A stretch of DNA of 64,000 bases from Amycolatopsis mongoliensis (lineage in GTDB: Bacteria; Actinomycetota; Actinomycetes; Mycobacteriales; Pseudonocardiaceae). This document shows positions 16,614-25,505 of this stretch, piece by piece. The first letter of the stretch is position 1, and every line of letters starts with the position of its first letter. The DNA is taken from positions 10,747,245 to 10,811,244 of the forward strand of contig NZ_CP127295.1 of assembly GCF_030285665.1 (NCBI RefSeq), in the 5' to 3' direction. The notes below the pieces were generated by a model. That model did no database searches, was not told where the DNA came from, and saw nothing but the letters and a program-made list of their open reading frames with translations. A program made the position numbers and the translations under genes.

Positions 16614-17066
16614 TCAGACTCCCTTGCCGTTGACCGCGGCCGTCGCGTAAGGCGCCAGCGCCTCGCGCAGCTGCTCGGGGACCCGCGACGGCACGGTGGC
16701 CGTGTTGGGCCCGCGCATGCAGGCGATCCGCTGCCGTCCCCTGGCGACCAGCCGCTCGTCGCCCTCGGGGGTGAGGTGGACGTAGTCGAACGCGAACTGG
16801 ATCTGCGTCGAGGTGAGTTCCTCCAGCCGCAGCCGGATGGACAGCTCGTCGAAGGCGGTGATCTCGGCGAAGAACTCGCACTCCACCTTGAGGGTGAACA
16901 GCTTGAGGTCGTGGCGGACCTCTTCGAGCACCGCCGGGGCCTTCTCCTTGAGGAACATCTCGCGGCACCGGCCCTGCCAGCGCACGTAGTTCACGTAGTA
17001 GACGTTGCCCACCAGGTTGGTCTCTTCGAAGCCGACCGTGTGGCGGATCTCGTAGTAGTCGGCCAT
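16614..17066 (-). CDS. Enediyne thioesterase (E10 type)
   Basis: A 150-residue hotdog-fold thioesterase. The stretch NLVGNVYYVNYVRWQG near residue 15 and the following CREMFLKEKAPAVL are characteristic of the CalE7/DynE7/SgcE10 family. These enzymes release the nascent polyene from the synthase by hydrolysis, with later decarboxylation giving a methyl-ketone or heptaene. ATG 17066 is only 2 bp after the PKS stop, the arrangement seen in known enediyne loci. This pairing is the strongest single support for an enediyne product. Confidence 0.95.
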   Translation of the reverse strand: MADYYEIRHTVGFEETNLVGNVYYVNYVRWQGRCREMFLKEKAPAVLEEVRHDLKLFTLKVECEFFAEITAFDELSIRLRLEELTSTQIQFAFDYVHLTPEGDERLVARGRQRIACMRGPNTATVPSRVPEQLREALAPYATAAVNGKGV

Positions 17067-17068
17067 CT

Positions 17069-20000
17069 TCAGTTCCCCTCTGCGTGGAGCACGGCGAAGA
17101 CGATCGGATCGGTCCGGTCGTTGACGGTGGTCGACCAGGTGGCGATCCGCGCGCCGCCGGAGGCGAGCAGCGCCCACCCGTCGGCGTCGACCTGGCGCAC
17201 GGTGAGGGCCTGGGTCATCGAGCCGGTCTTGCGGACGCACTCCAGTGCGCTCCAGACCCGTGTGTTGGCCACGCTGAGCGGTTCGCCGGTGTCCGCGGCC
17301 AGCAGCCGGCCGAGGGCGAGGAGCTCTTCGCCCAGCAGTCCGGCCCAGTCCTCTTCGGTGCGTTCGATCGCCGTCTCGATGTCGCAGGCGACCTGGTCGG
17401 CGCCGACGACCACGAGGGTCAGCTCCGAGGTGTGCGACGCGGTGACGTGCACGCCGTCGCACTCCGGCTTGCCGTCGGGACGGTAGTGGATCTCGACCGG
17501 CCGGTCGAGCGCGCGGCCCGCGGCGAGTGCGGTCTGCGCCCTCCGCTCGGCGATGCCTTCCGCCGGGCGGCCGGCCGGGTCCGGTTCGAGCACCACCGCC
17601 CGCGACCCGCCGAGCAGCCGTTCACAGGAACGCTCCACATAGGACCCGAGCATCGAGGGGACCCACGGCCCGGCACCGTCGCGCTTGCGGACCGCGCGCA
17701 GCTTCAGGCCTTCCCAGCGCTCGACCAGCGTCCCGTCCGGGTTGCGCACGTCGAGGTCGTAGACGTAGCTGTCGCCGTTCTGGGAGCGTTCCTTCGCGTC
17801 CAGCAACACGTACTCGTCGTGCTGGCGGCCGGGTTCGGCCAGGTACAGCTTCTCGATGCCCTGCGGCAGCAGCGTCGCGTCCGGGACGCAGCACTGGATC
17901 GCGTGCATCATCGCGTCCCGGGTGCCCGGGTCGGCCAGCAGCCGCTCCTGCGGGAGGAACGGGGCGAACCACTGGTGGTCGGCGCTGGTCGCGATCTCGG
18001 CGACCGCGTGCCGGGCGCTCGCCCGGCGGTAACCGAGGACCCGCTGGAACCGCTTGCCCTGGAACAGGACCGAGCCGTACAGCTCGCTGACCGGCTCCAC
18101 CGGCACCGGCGGCAGCGCGACGTCGCGGGCGACGCGCTCGCCGATCTCCGTCGGCCGGGCGAAGCTCAGCCGCGCCTTGAAGTGGTCGGCGCTGAAGCCG
18201 GTCTCCTCGCTGCGGATCACGACGTCGACGGTGTCGGCGTCCCGGGCCAGCGTGGCCAGGCGGACCGTGGTCGACCCGCCCGGGGAGACGATGATCGGCC
18301 GGAGGAACTCGACGTCGGTGAGCACCGGGGTCCCGGTGCGGTCCAGCGTCGCCGCCGCGGCCTGCGTCATGGCCTCCATGCCGAGCACCGCCGGGAACAG
18401 CAGCTGCCCGTCGAGCAGGTGGTCGGTCAGGTACGGGTCGGCGCCGTCGGACAGGTCGGCCTCGGTGATCAGCTCGACGCCCGGGTAGTGCACGACCGCG
18501 CGGTCGACGAACCGGGTCAGCGGCAGTTCGCGCTTCTGGATCGGCAGCGTGGCCAGGCCCGACGTGCGGCCGCAGACCACCAGCACCGGCGGCGCGGCCG
18601 GGTCGGCCAGCACCTGGCGGAGGATGGTGATGCCCTCCTCGGTCGGGATCGGCGTGATGCCGTCGCGCATCAGGGCGGACACGACGCCGAGCTTCTCGCC
18701 CATGCCGGTGCCCGACCAGACCGACCACTCCAGCGCGATCGCCCGCGCCTGCGGGTGTTCCTGGCCGAAGCGCAGGGTCAGCTCGGTCATCCAGTCGTTC
18801 GCCGTGGCGTAGTGCGCTTCCCCGCGCAGGCCCGCCCGGCCGATGATGCTGCCGAAGGTGACCAGGAGCTTGACGCGGTCCTGGTCCACCGCGGCGAGCA
18901 CCGCGTTGAGGCCGCCGATCTTCGGGGCGAGGGTCTTGCGGAAGCTGTCCTCGGTGAGGCTGAAGAGGGCGGCCGGCTCGTTGCGGCCCGCGCCGTGGAG
19001 GATCGCCGTGACCGGGCCGAGCTCGGCCTGGACCCGGGCGACCGCCTCGGCGATCTGCGGGGCGCTGGTGACGTCGGCGCGCTCGTAGCGGTAGCGGATG
19101 CCCGCCGCCTCCATGCGGTCGAGGTTCTCCGCCAGCTCGGTGTCGGTTTCGGGGTCGCTGCGGCCGAGCAGGGCCAGCTTGGCCCCGGAGTCCTTGGCCA
19201 GCGCCAGCGCGCTCTCCGCGGTGATGCCCTTGCCACCACCGGTGACGAGCAGGACGTCGGAGGAGTCCAGCGAGTCGCGGATCGGCCCGGCCTTGGGCGC
19301 CGGCAGCGCGGACAACCGCGGCACCGTGCGCCCGCCGTCGGCACCGTAGCGGGCCTCGGTGAAGTCCGTGGTCGCGGCGACCTCGCTCACCACGAGGTGC
19401 ACGGTTTCGGCGATCGCGTCCACATCGGACGGCGACGGGTCGGCGAAGTCGATGATCGTCGTCTTCGCCGACGGGTCCTCGAGCCGCAGGGTCCTGGCGA
19501 GCCCGGCCGCACCGTAGCCGTGGTGCACGACCACGAAGCGCGTGCCGTTGGGGGCGGCCATGACGGCGCGGCCGGCGTCGAGGAAGAGACCGACGTGGCT
19601 GGAGTCGCAGTCCGCCGGCAGGCAGAGCAGCACGCCGTCGCCTGCTCCGGACGCGGCGAGCGCGGCCTTCAGCGGTTCGGCCAGCGGGTGCCGCGGCGTC
19701 GAGAAGACCTGCCAGTCCGCACGGCCGTTGCCCGGCGGGAGGTCCGCGCCGGGCCGCGGCGCGGGCACGTACTCGACCGCGAACGGCCGGACCCACGGTC
19801 CGACGCCCGGGGCTTCGCCGACGGTGGTGTCGGTCGGCTTCGCCGTCTGCGCCAGCTCGTCGATCATCTCGGCGAGCTCACCGAGGCACACCGTCGCGAA
19901 GTTCGGCATGCCCTCCAGCGCGGGCCGGCCCAGCGCCCGGGTGACGTCGTTGACCAGCTGCCCGACCGTGATCGACGACAGGTGCAGGTCGTCGAGCGGG

Positions 20001-22894
20001 TGGGTGTCGGCGGTGACCGCCTCCAGCGGCAGCTCGACGCGCTCGGCGGCGAGCTTGCGCAGCAGGTCCAGGGTCGAGCCGGAGTCGCCCTCGGCGGTCC
20101 CGGCGTCGGCCTCGGCGGCCTGGGCCCGCTCCGCGGCCAGCTCGGCGGCCAGCTCGCTGTCGATCGACGGCGCCGCCTCGCAGGGACTGGCCAGGAAGCC
20201 GAACTCGCCGTCGGCGGGCAGGGCACGCACGACGCGGCCCTCGAACAACGCGTCCACCGAGACCGGCGCGCCGAGGGCGAACGCCGCGCCGACGACCCGC
20301 AGCAAGGCCTGCAGCGACGCGTTGTCCGTGTCGATCGCGAGCACCGGCGTCTCCGGCGCGATCTCCTCGAAGAGCCCGGTAAGCACCCGGCCCGGGCCGA
20401 CCTCGACCACCAGGTCGCTGCGCTCGGCGACCTTGGCGGCGGCCTCGCGGAACCGGACCGGCAGCACGATCTGGTCGCGCAGCAGCTCGGGCAGGTTCTC
20501 GGCGGCGTGCAGCACGTCGCCGCTGACCGTCGAGACGACCGGACGCTCCAACCGGGCGAAGCTGAATTCGCCCAGCCGCTCGGTCATGGCGTTCGCGGCC
20601 GGCTCGACGGCCGGCGAGTGGAAGGCGTGCGAGACCTTGATGCGGGTCGCGCCGACGCCCTGGGCCTTGGCCCGGGCGACGATGCGGTCGATCGCCTCGG
20701 CCGGCCCGGAGATGACGGTCTGCTCGGGCGCGTTGTACCCGGCGATGACGACGTCGTCGCCCAGGCCGAGCTCCTCGACGCGGCCGGGCGAGGCGGCGAT
20801 CCCGGCCATCGCGCCGGTGCCGTCGCCGGTGGTCGTGGCCATCACCTTGCCGCGGACCTTCGCCAGCTCCAGCAGCCCGCGCTCGTCGAGCGCGCCACCC
20901 CAGTGCAGGGCGGTCAGCTCGCCGAGGCTGTGCCCGGTGGCCGTCGAAGCCTCGATGCCGAACGAGCGCAGCACCCGCAGCCCGGCCAGCGAACCGGTGA
21001 CGATCCGCGGCTGGGCCACCTCGGTCGCGACCTGGTCGCCGGTGACCGGCAGTGCCGCGGCGCGGAAGATCTCGTCGGCCACGGCGAACCGGCGGCGCAG
21101 GGTACTGTCGCCGCCGCGCCCGGACCCCTGGCCGGGGAACAGGTAGCCGATCTTCGGCGCGGAGTCGCGGCTGCTCGCGAAGATGCCCTCGCCCGCGTCG
21201 AAGACCGAGTCCCCGGACTCCAGCAGTTCGAGCAGCTTCGTCAGCTTCCGCTCGGCGTGCTCCGGGTTGGCCGCGACGACCGCGGCGCGCACCGACCGGC
21301 CGGCCAGCTCGCCGGCCAGCTGGCCGGCGAGGTCGGTCAGCTCCGCGAACGACAGCTTGGGCACGACCTCCAGCGTCGCGGCGATGTCGCCGCGCAGGGT
21401 CGCGACGTCGTCGGCGTCGAACAGCAGCAGCTCGGCGTCCTGCCGGCCGGCCACCAGGGTGCGGGCCCGCTCGTCGAGCTCGCGGCGGCGGGCCGCGGTC
21501 GGTGCCTCGGTGACGGTGACGTGGGAGTTGATGCCGCCGAAGCCCATCGCGGAGACCCCGGCGCGGACCGGCTGGTCCTCGGGCCAGATCGTCGCGTCGC
21601 GCGGAACGTACATCCGCGCCGACGTGCCGGTCAGCGACTCGTGCGGCTCGTGGTGCCCGGTGGCCGGCGGGATGACCTGGTGGTACACCGCCAGCGTGGC
21701 CTTGATCAGGCCCGCGACCCCGGCCGCGGCCTTGGTGTGCCCGATGTTGCCCTTGATGGTCGACAGCGCGGCCGGCTTGGCCAGCGGGTCGGCGTCGCGG
21801 CGGGCGGTGGACAGCGCCTCGATCTCGGTGGCGTCGCCCAGCGCGGTGCCGGTGCCGTGGCCTTCGAAGTAGGAGACGGTCTCGACGCCGTAGCCAGCGC
21901 GGTCGTAGGCGCGCTTGAGGGCCAGCCGGTGCCCCGCGGCCTCGGGCCGGGTGATGCCGCCCTTGCCGTCGGAGGAGACGCCCCAGCCGCCGATCGACGC
22001 GTAGATCCGCTTGCCCTGCTCCAGCGCGTCGCTCTCGCGCATCAGGACGAGCATGCCCGAGCCCTCGCCGGGCCAGAAGCCGTTGGAGTCGGCGTCGTAG
22101 ACCTTCATCTCGCGCTTGGCCAGCGCGCCGGTCTTCGCGAAGCCGATCACCTCGAACGGGTCGATCGAGAGGTCGACACCGCCGGCGACGGCGAGGTCGA
22201 GGTCGCCCTGGGCGAGCGCGTTGGCCGCGGTCACCACGGACAGCAGCGAGGACGAGCAGGCGCCGTCGACGGTGTACCCGCCGCCGGCGAAGTCGAAGTG
22301 GTTGCACACGCGCCCGGCGATGGTGTTCGCCAGGCCGCCGGCGAGGGTGTCCTCGTTGATCTCCGGGAACGGCTCCTTGTACTGGATCTCCAGTTCGCGC
22401 AGGAAGCTCGCGGTCTCCTCGTCCGCCCAGCCGCGGGCGGTCAGTGCGGCCGCGACCGTGCGGCGGACGTACGGCCAGCGCAGCCGCATGATGTTGGCGC
22501 GGGAGAACTCGCCGGTCAGGCTGTTGCCGATGACGACGCCGGTGTTCTGCTTCGGGGCGCCCTCACCCTCGGCGAACCCGGCGTCCGCGAGGGCCTGCGC
22601 GGCGACCTCGAGGGCCAGCCAGTGCGTCGTGTCGGTCGCGCGGAAGGTGCTGCCGGCGACCTTGTGCGCCACCCGGTCGAACTCGTAGCCCCGCAGCACG
22701 GCCGCCTTCTGCGCGTAGAAGCGGTCCGGCGCCTTCGGGTCGGGCGAGTAGTAGTCCGCCCGGTTCATCCGCTCGTCCGGCAGCCTGCGGAACGCCCGGC
22801 GCCCGGCCAGCACGTTTTCCCAGAGCTCCTCCGGAGTACTCGCGTCGGGGTACCGGAGACCGATACCGACGATCGAAATCCGCTCTACGCTCAT
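17069..22894 (-). CDS. pksE: Enediyne polyketide synthase (PKSE)
   Basis: A 1941-residue iterative type I synthase with the enediyne domain order. KS has active-site Cys in VDGACSSS near residue 213, with EGHGTG and KGNIGHT. AT has GHSLGEL near 654. ACP has the serine in DDLHLSSITVGQ near 972, an enediyne-type motif. KR has VTGGGKGI near 1220. DH has DHLLDGQLLFPAVLG near 1491. The C-terminal phosphopantetheinyl transferase has VTASHTSE near 1816. Such enzymes make a linear polyene from one acetyl and seven malonyl units. ATG 22894 has GGGAG 9 nt upstream. No frameshift or missing catalytic residue is evident. It leads an operon of seven genes ending at 12876. Confidence 0.97.
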   Translation of the reverse strand: MSVERISIVGIGLRYPDASTPEELWENVLAGRRAFRRLPDERMNRADYYSPDPKAPDRFYAQKAAVLRGYEFDRVAHKVAGSTFRATDTTHWLALEVAAQALADAGFAEGEGAPKQNTGVVIGNSLTGEFSRANIMRLRWPYVRRTVAAALTARGWADEETASFLRELEIQYKEPFPEINEDTLAGGLANTIAGRVCNHFDFAGGGYTVDGACSSSLLSVVTAANALAQGDLDLAVAGGVDLSIDPFEVIGFAKTGALAKREMKVYDADSNGFWPGEGSGMLVLMRESDALEQGKRIYASIGGWGVSSDGKGGITRPEAAGHRLALKRAYDRAGYGVETVSYFEGHGTGTALGDATEIEALSTARRDADPLAKPAALSTIKGNIGHTKAAAGVAGLIKATLAVYHQVIPPATGHHEPHESLTGTSARMYVPRDATIWPEDQPVRAGVSAMGFGGINSHVTVTEAPTAARRRELDERARTLVAGRQDAELLLFDADDVATLRGDIAATLEVVPKLSFAELTDLAGQLAGELAGRSVRAAVVAANPEHAERKLTKLLELLESGDSVFDAGEGIFASSRDSAPKIGYLFPGQGSGRGGDSTLRRRFAVADEIFRAAALPVTGDQVATEVAQPRIVTGSLAGLRVLRSFGIEASTATGHSLGELTALHWGGALDERGLLELAKVRGKVMATTTGDGTGAMAGIAASPGRVEELGLGDDVVIAGYNAPEQTVISGPAEAIDRIVARAKAQGVGATRIKVSHAFHSPAVEPAANAMTERLGEFSFARLERPVVSTVSGDVLHAAENLPELLRDQIVLPVRFREAAAKVAERSDLVVEVGPGRVLTGLFEEIAPETPVLAIDTDNASLQALLRVVGAAFALGAPVSVDALFEGRVVRALPADGEFGFLASPCEAAPSIDSELAAELAAERAQAAEADAGTAEGDSGSTLDLLRKLAAERVELPLEAVTADTHPLDDLHLSSITVGQLVNDVTRALGRPALEGMPNFATVCLGELAEMIDELAQTAKPTDTTVGEAPGVGPWVRPFAVEYVPAPRPGADLPPGNGRADWQVFSTPRHPLAEPLKAALAASGAGDGVLLCLPADCDSSHVGLFLDAGRAVMAAPNGTRFVVVHHGYGAAGLARTLRLEDPSAKTTIIDFADPSPSDVDAIAETVHLVVSEVAATTDFTEARYGADGGRTVPRLSALPAPKAGPIRDSLDSSDVLLVTGGGKGITAESALALAKDSGAKLALLGRSDPETDTELAENLDRMEAAGIRYRYERADVTSAPQIAEAVARVQAELGPVTAILHGAGRNEPAALFSLTEDSFRKTLAPKIGGLNAVLAAVDQDRVKLLVTFGSIIGRAGLRGEAHYATANDWMTELTLRFGQEHPQARAIALEWSVWSGTGMGEKLGVVSALMRDGITPIPTEEGITILRQVLADPAAPPVLVVCGRTSGLATLPIQKRELPLTRFVDRAVVHYPGVELITEADLSDGADPYLTDHLLDGQLLFPAVLGMEAMTQAAAATLDRTGTPVLTDVEFLRPIIVSPGGSTTVRLATLARDADTVDVVIRSEETGFSADHFKARLSFARPTEIGERVARDVALPPVPVEPVSELYGSVLFQGKRFQRVLGYRRASARHAVAEIATSADHQWFAPFLPQERLLADPGTRDAMMHAIQCCVPDATLLPQGIEKLYLAEPGRQHDEYVLLDAKERSQNGDSYVYDLDVRNPDGTLVERWEGLKLRAVRKRDGAGPWVPSMLGSYVERSCERLLGGSRAVVLEPDPAGRPAEGIAERRAQTALAAGRALDRPVEIHYRPDGKPECDGVHVTASHTSELTLVVVGADQVACDIETAIERTEEDWAGLLGEELLALGRLLAADTGEPLSVANTRVWSALECVRKTGSMTQALTVRQVDADGWALLASGGARIATWSTTVNDRTDPIVFAVLHAEGN

Positions 22895-23148
22895 GCCACC
22901 GCACTCCCACTGGCTCTCGAGCCCCGTATCACCGGAACCGTCAGGTCCCCGCTGTCCTCCGGCGCGGGATGGGGATCCCGCGTCCGGTCACTTCTCCTCG
23001 GGCCGCGGCGCCGCTGCCCGGTTCGCCCGGTCCGCCGGGCTGCCGGGTCCAGCATCTCCCGGCCACCGCGGACCCTCTTCTTTCTCCCTGCCCCGGCCCG
23101 CACGTCAGCACGCTGGGACAACGAGGCACTCCGTCTACTTCGGACTGT

Positions 23149-23946
23149 TCACGCGCCGAACTGGCCGGGCCGGCGGCCCTCGCCCGCCGGTCCGCGATAG
23201 GCCTGGGCGATGTCGAGCCACTGGTCCGCCAGCGTGCCCTTCGCCCGGACGTCGAGGTCGTAGCGGTGCCGGCGGCGGGTGACGAGCAAGCAGAAGTCCT
23301 CGGCGCTGCCGCTGACCCGCTGGGTCGCGTCGGCGGGCCCGAACGTCCAGAGCGCGCCCGAAGGCGCGGTGAGCTCGTACCGGAACTCCTCCGCGGGCGG
23401 CGTCAGGTTTCGCGCCTCGTAACCGAAGTCCCGGACCCGGACGGCGAAGCCCACGAGGTGCTTGATCCGGTCGGTGCGCTCCAGGCGCACGCCGAGCGCG
23501 TCGGCGACGTCTTGGCCGTGGCCGAACAGCTCCATCATCCCGGCGCAGGCGAGCACGTACGGCGGCAGCGGGTTCACCAGCCACGGCACCAGCCGGTCGC
23601 CGGGGACGGCGGCCAGCGCCTTGATCCCCGCGTCGCGCTCGGCGCGCCAGCGGCTCAGCAGCACCTCTACCGGGTCGTGGACGAACTCCTGCAGCGCGCC
23701 CTCGACCGCCTGCTCGAACCCGACGGAGGCGAGCGACTTCGTCAGCTGCACGAAGGCTTCCGGCTGCGCGGCCGAAAGGCCCGCGATCCGGAAGATGAAC
23801 GCGAGGTGCGCGATCTGGTGCCGGACGGCCCAGCCCGGCGCCGGCGTGGGGGTGTCCCACTCCGCTTCGGCGAGGCCGGCGACGAGCGCGTCCACTTCGG
23901 CGGCCTCGGCGGTCAGGTCGGCGATCACGCCCGTGGTGTCGGTCAC
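23149..23946 (-). CDS. TIGR03084-type DinB/maleylpyruvate-isomerase-fold protein
   Basis: A 265-residue protein of the TIGR03084 group, related to mycothiol-dependent maleylpyruvate isomerases. The N-terminal helical bundle carries WAVRHQIAHLAF near residue 43, where the HxxxH-like histidines bind metal, followed by LFGHGQDVADALGVR near 140 and a C-terminal beta domain. Function within the family is unknown. It is followed after 254 bp by pksE, so a separate pksE promoter is possible. A shorter paralogue lies at 39155-39823. Confidence 0.8.
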   Translation of the reverse strand: MTDTTGVIADLTAEAAEVDALVAGLAEAEWDTPTPAPGWAVRHQIAHLAFIFRIAGLSAAQPEAFVQLTKSLASVGFEQAVEGALQEFVHDPVEVLLSRWRAERDAGIKALAAVPGDRLVPWLVNPLPPYVLACAGMMELFGHGQDVADALGVRLERTDRIKHLVGFAVRVRDFGYEARNLTPPAEEFRYELTAPSGALWTFGPADATQRVSGSAEDFCLLVTRRRHRYDLDVRAKGTLADQWLDIAQAYRGPAGEGRRPGQFGA

Positions 23947-24142
23947 TTGTCTGTCCTCTCACCGCTACGACGTCTTCTCGTGAGCCGGCGGCCGCCGCGA
24001 GGAGGGGGTAAGGGAAGCCATTCCTCGCGGCGACCGCCGGCCGGCAGATCGGGGCCGCCCCGGGGCGGCGTCGCGAACCGGGTCGGGTTTCGGTGTGGCC
24101 CGGTGCTGCGCGCTCCGGCGGGCGATCTGTCCTTTTCGATCA

Positions 24143-25213
24143 TCACCCACGCCGACCTGGGAAGTCTTCTCTTCGCGGGCGGTGCGGCAGCCGGTCACCG
24201 GCCGCCACGGCCGCGGTGAGAGCCGCCCACGACACCAGCTCCACCAGCCCGCGATCGTCTGTCCCCTCCGAACGGACGGCGGCGGCGTCGGCGGGCCCCA
24301 CCTGGTAGGCCGCCTTGGCCGTGAACAGCGCCAGCCGGCCGGCCGCGCGTTCGGACCCGGGCAGCTCGGCGAGCACCGGCTCGGCCCAGGCGCGGCTCAA
24401 CCCGGGCGGCTTCCCGTCCCAGGCCTTGACTTCCCGGCGGACGAGGTCGCGCACCCGGGGCGGCACCGAGCGTTCCCCCACCTGCTCGATCGCGGCCGTG
24501 GCGCGTGCGAAGGCGTCGGCCAAGGCGCTGCCCGGGGGCGCCCAGCCCGGACCGTCGGCGGAGGTCGCCGGGAGCAGGCCCAGCGCTTCCCCGGCCGGCG
24601 GCGCGGCCCCGGGTTTGAGCAGGGCTCCCAGTACCGCCTTGGCTTTCGCCCGTGCCGACGGCGGAACGGACTCCGGCAGCGGCGACGGGCCGAGGAACAC
24701 GCTCACCAGCCGGTTGAGGTAGTGGAACGCCACGGCCACGGCGGTGAACTCGGCGGCGGTGCCGGCGGGCACGTCCGCGGGCAGCCGGCCTTCTCCGCGC
24801 GCCCACGCCGCCAGGGCCCGCGTGTCCCGGTCCGGGATGGCCCCGGCGTCGCCGGCCTCGATGGCCGCCGCCGCGGCCGGCTCGCCCAGCGAGCCGAGCG
24901 CCATGCCGTGCACCTCGACGCAGTACGGGCAAGAGTTCGCCGCCGACACCGCGGCCGCGACGACCTCCTTGTCGGCCCGGCTCGCCGTCCCGGCCGCGAC
25001 CAGCGACTCCCGCAGCATCAGCCACGCGGCAGCGAGCACGTCCGGCGCGGGCGAGTGCAGCGCGACCGGCGGGGCGAGCATCCCGAAGTCCCGCTCCACC
25101 TGCCGGTAGACGTCTCGCACGAGCCCTCGCGCCCGCCTCGGCCGCACGGCCTCGACGTACTTCACGTCCCGCAGCGTCCGCCGCAGGGCGAACCGCACCA
25201 GTCCGGGCGCCAT
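24143..25213 (-). CDS. Large AhpD-fold/carboxymuconolactone decarboxylase-like protein
   Basis: A 356-residue protein with one AhpD-type redox motif (CPYCVEVHG near residue 97) flanked by helices, and an extended C-terminal helical half without a second motif. AhpD-like proteins use the CxxC pair to reduce peroxides. Placed between the GMC oxidoreductase and the PKS, it may be the E11-like member of the enediyne set or a protection protein; I am not certain of that correspondence. The 196-bp gap downstream and the 292-bp repeat-filled gap upstream suggest it is transcribed on its own. Confidence 0.78.
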   Translation of the reverse strand: MAPGLVRFALRRTLRDVKYVEAVRPRRARGLVRDVYRQVERDFGMLAPPVALHSPAPDVLAAAWLMLRESLVAAGTASRADKEVVAAAVSAANSCPYCVEVHGMALGSLGEPAAAAAIEAGDAGAIPDRDTRALAAWARGEGRLPADVPAGTAAEFTAVAVAFHYLNRLVSVFLGPSPLPESVPPSARAKAKAVLGALLKPGAAPPAGEALGLLPATSADGPGWAPPGSALADAFARATAAIEQVGERSVPPRVRDLVRREVKAWDGKPPGLSRAWAEPVLAELPGSERAAGRLALFTAKAAYQVGPADAAAVRSEGTDDRGLVELVSWAALTAAVAAGDRLPHRPRREDFPGRRG

Positions 25214-25230
25214 CGTGCCTCCTCGGGAAA

Positions 25231-25366
25231 GAGCGAACTCGTGTGCCGCAAACCGGAACTCGCGTGATCAGACCCGTGACTCGCGTGATCGGACGCGGTA
25301 CGGCTCCGATCACGCGAGTTCCGGCTTCAATCACGTGAGATCCGTCCCCGGTCACGCGAGTCCCGG
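25231..25366. repeat. 21-bp repeat array, inverted halves
   Basis: Intergenic DNA between the GMC oxidoreductase and AhpD-fold genes carries units such as GGAACTCGCGTGATCAGACCC and GTGACTCGCGTGATCGGACGC in one orientation. They are followed by CGATCACGCGAGTTCCGG, TTCAATCACGTGAGATCCG and GGTCACGCGAGTCCCGG in the other. The core is CTCGCGTGATC or its complement, with a 21-bp period. The same family appears near 46954 and 63690. Confidence 0.75.
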
Positions 25367-25505
25367 GTTTCGTGCCGGCGACGCGGCACCGTTTTCCGCG
25401 AGCCCCGCCGGAGTGCCGGTGTGCTCGACCGGCTTCGCCGGGCTTCGGACCGGCCGGCTTCGCGCTCCCAGATGCCCAGGAGCGCGAGTTCCAGGTAGCC
25501 GTGCA

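Noticed and set aside
17084..23200. A 2038-codon open frame on the plus strand opposite the PKS
   Set aside because: It is the antisense of pksE, produced by high G+C at third positions; its translation is low-complexity Arg/Gly/Asp/Val-rich with no domains.
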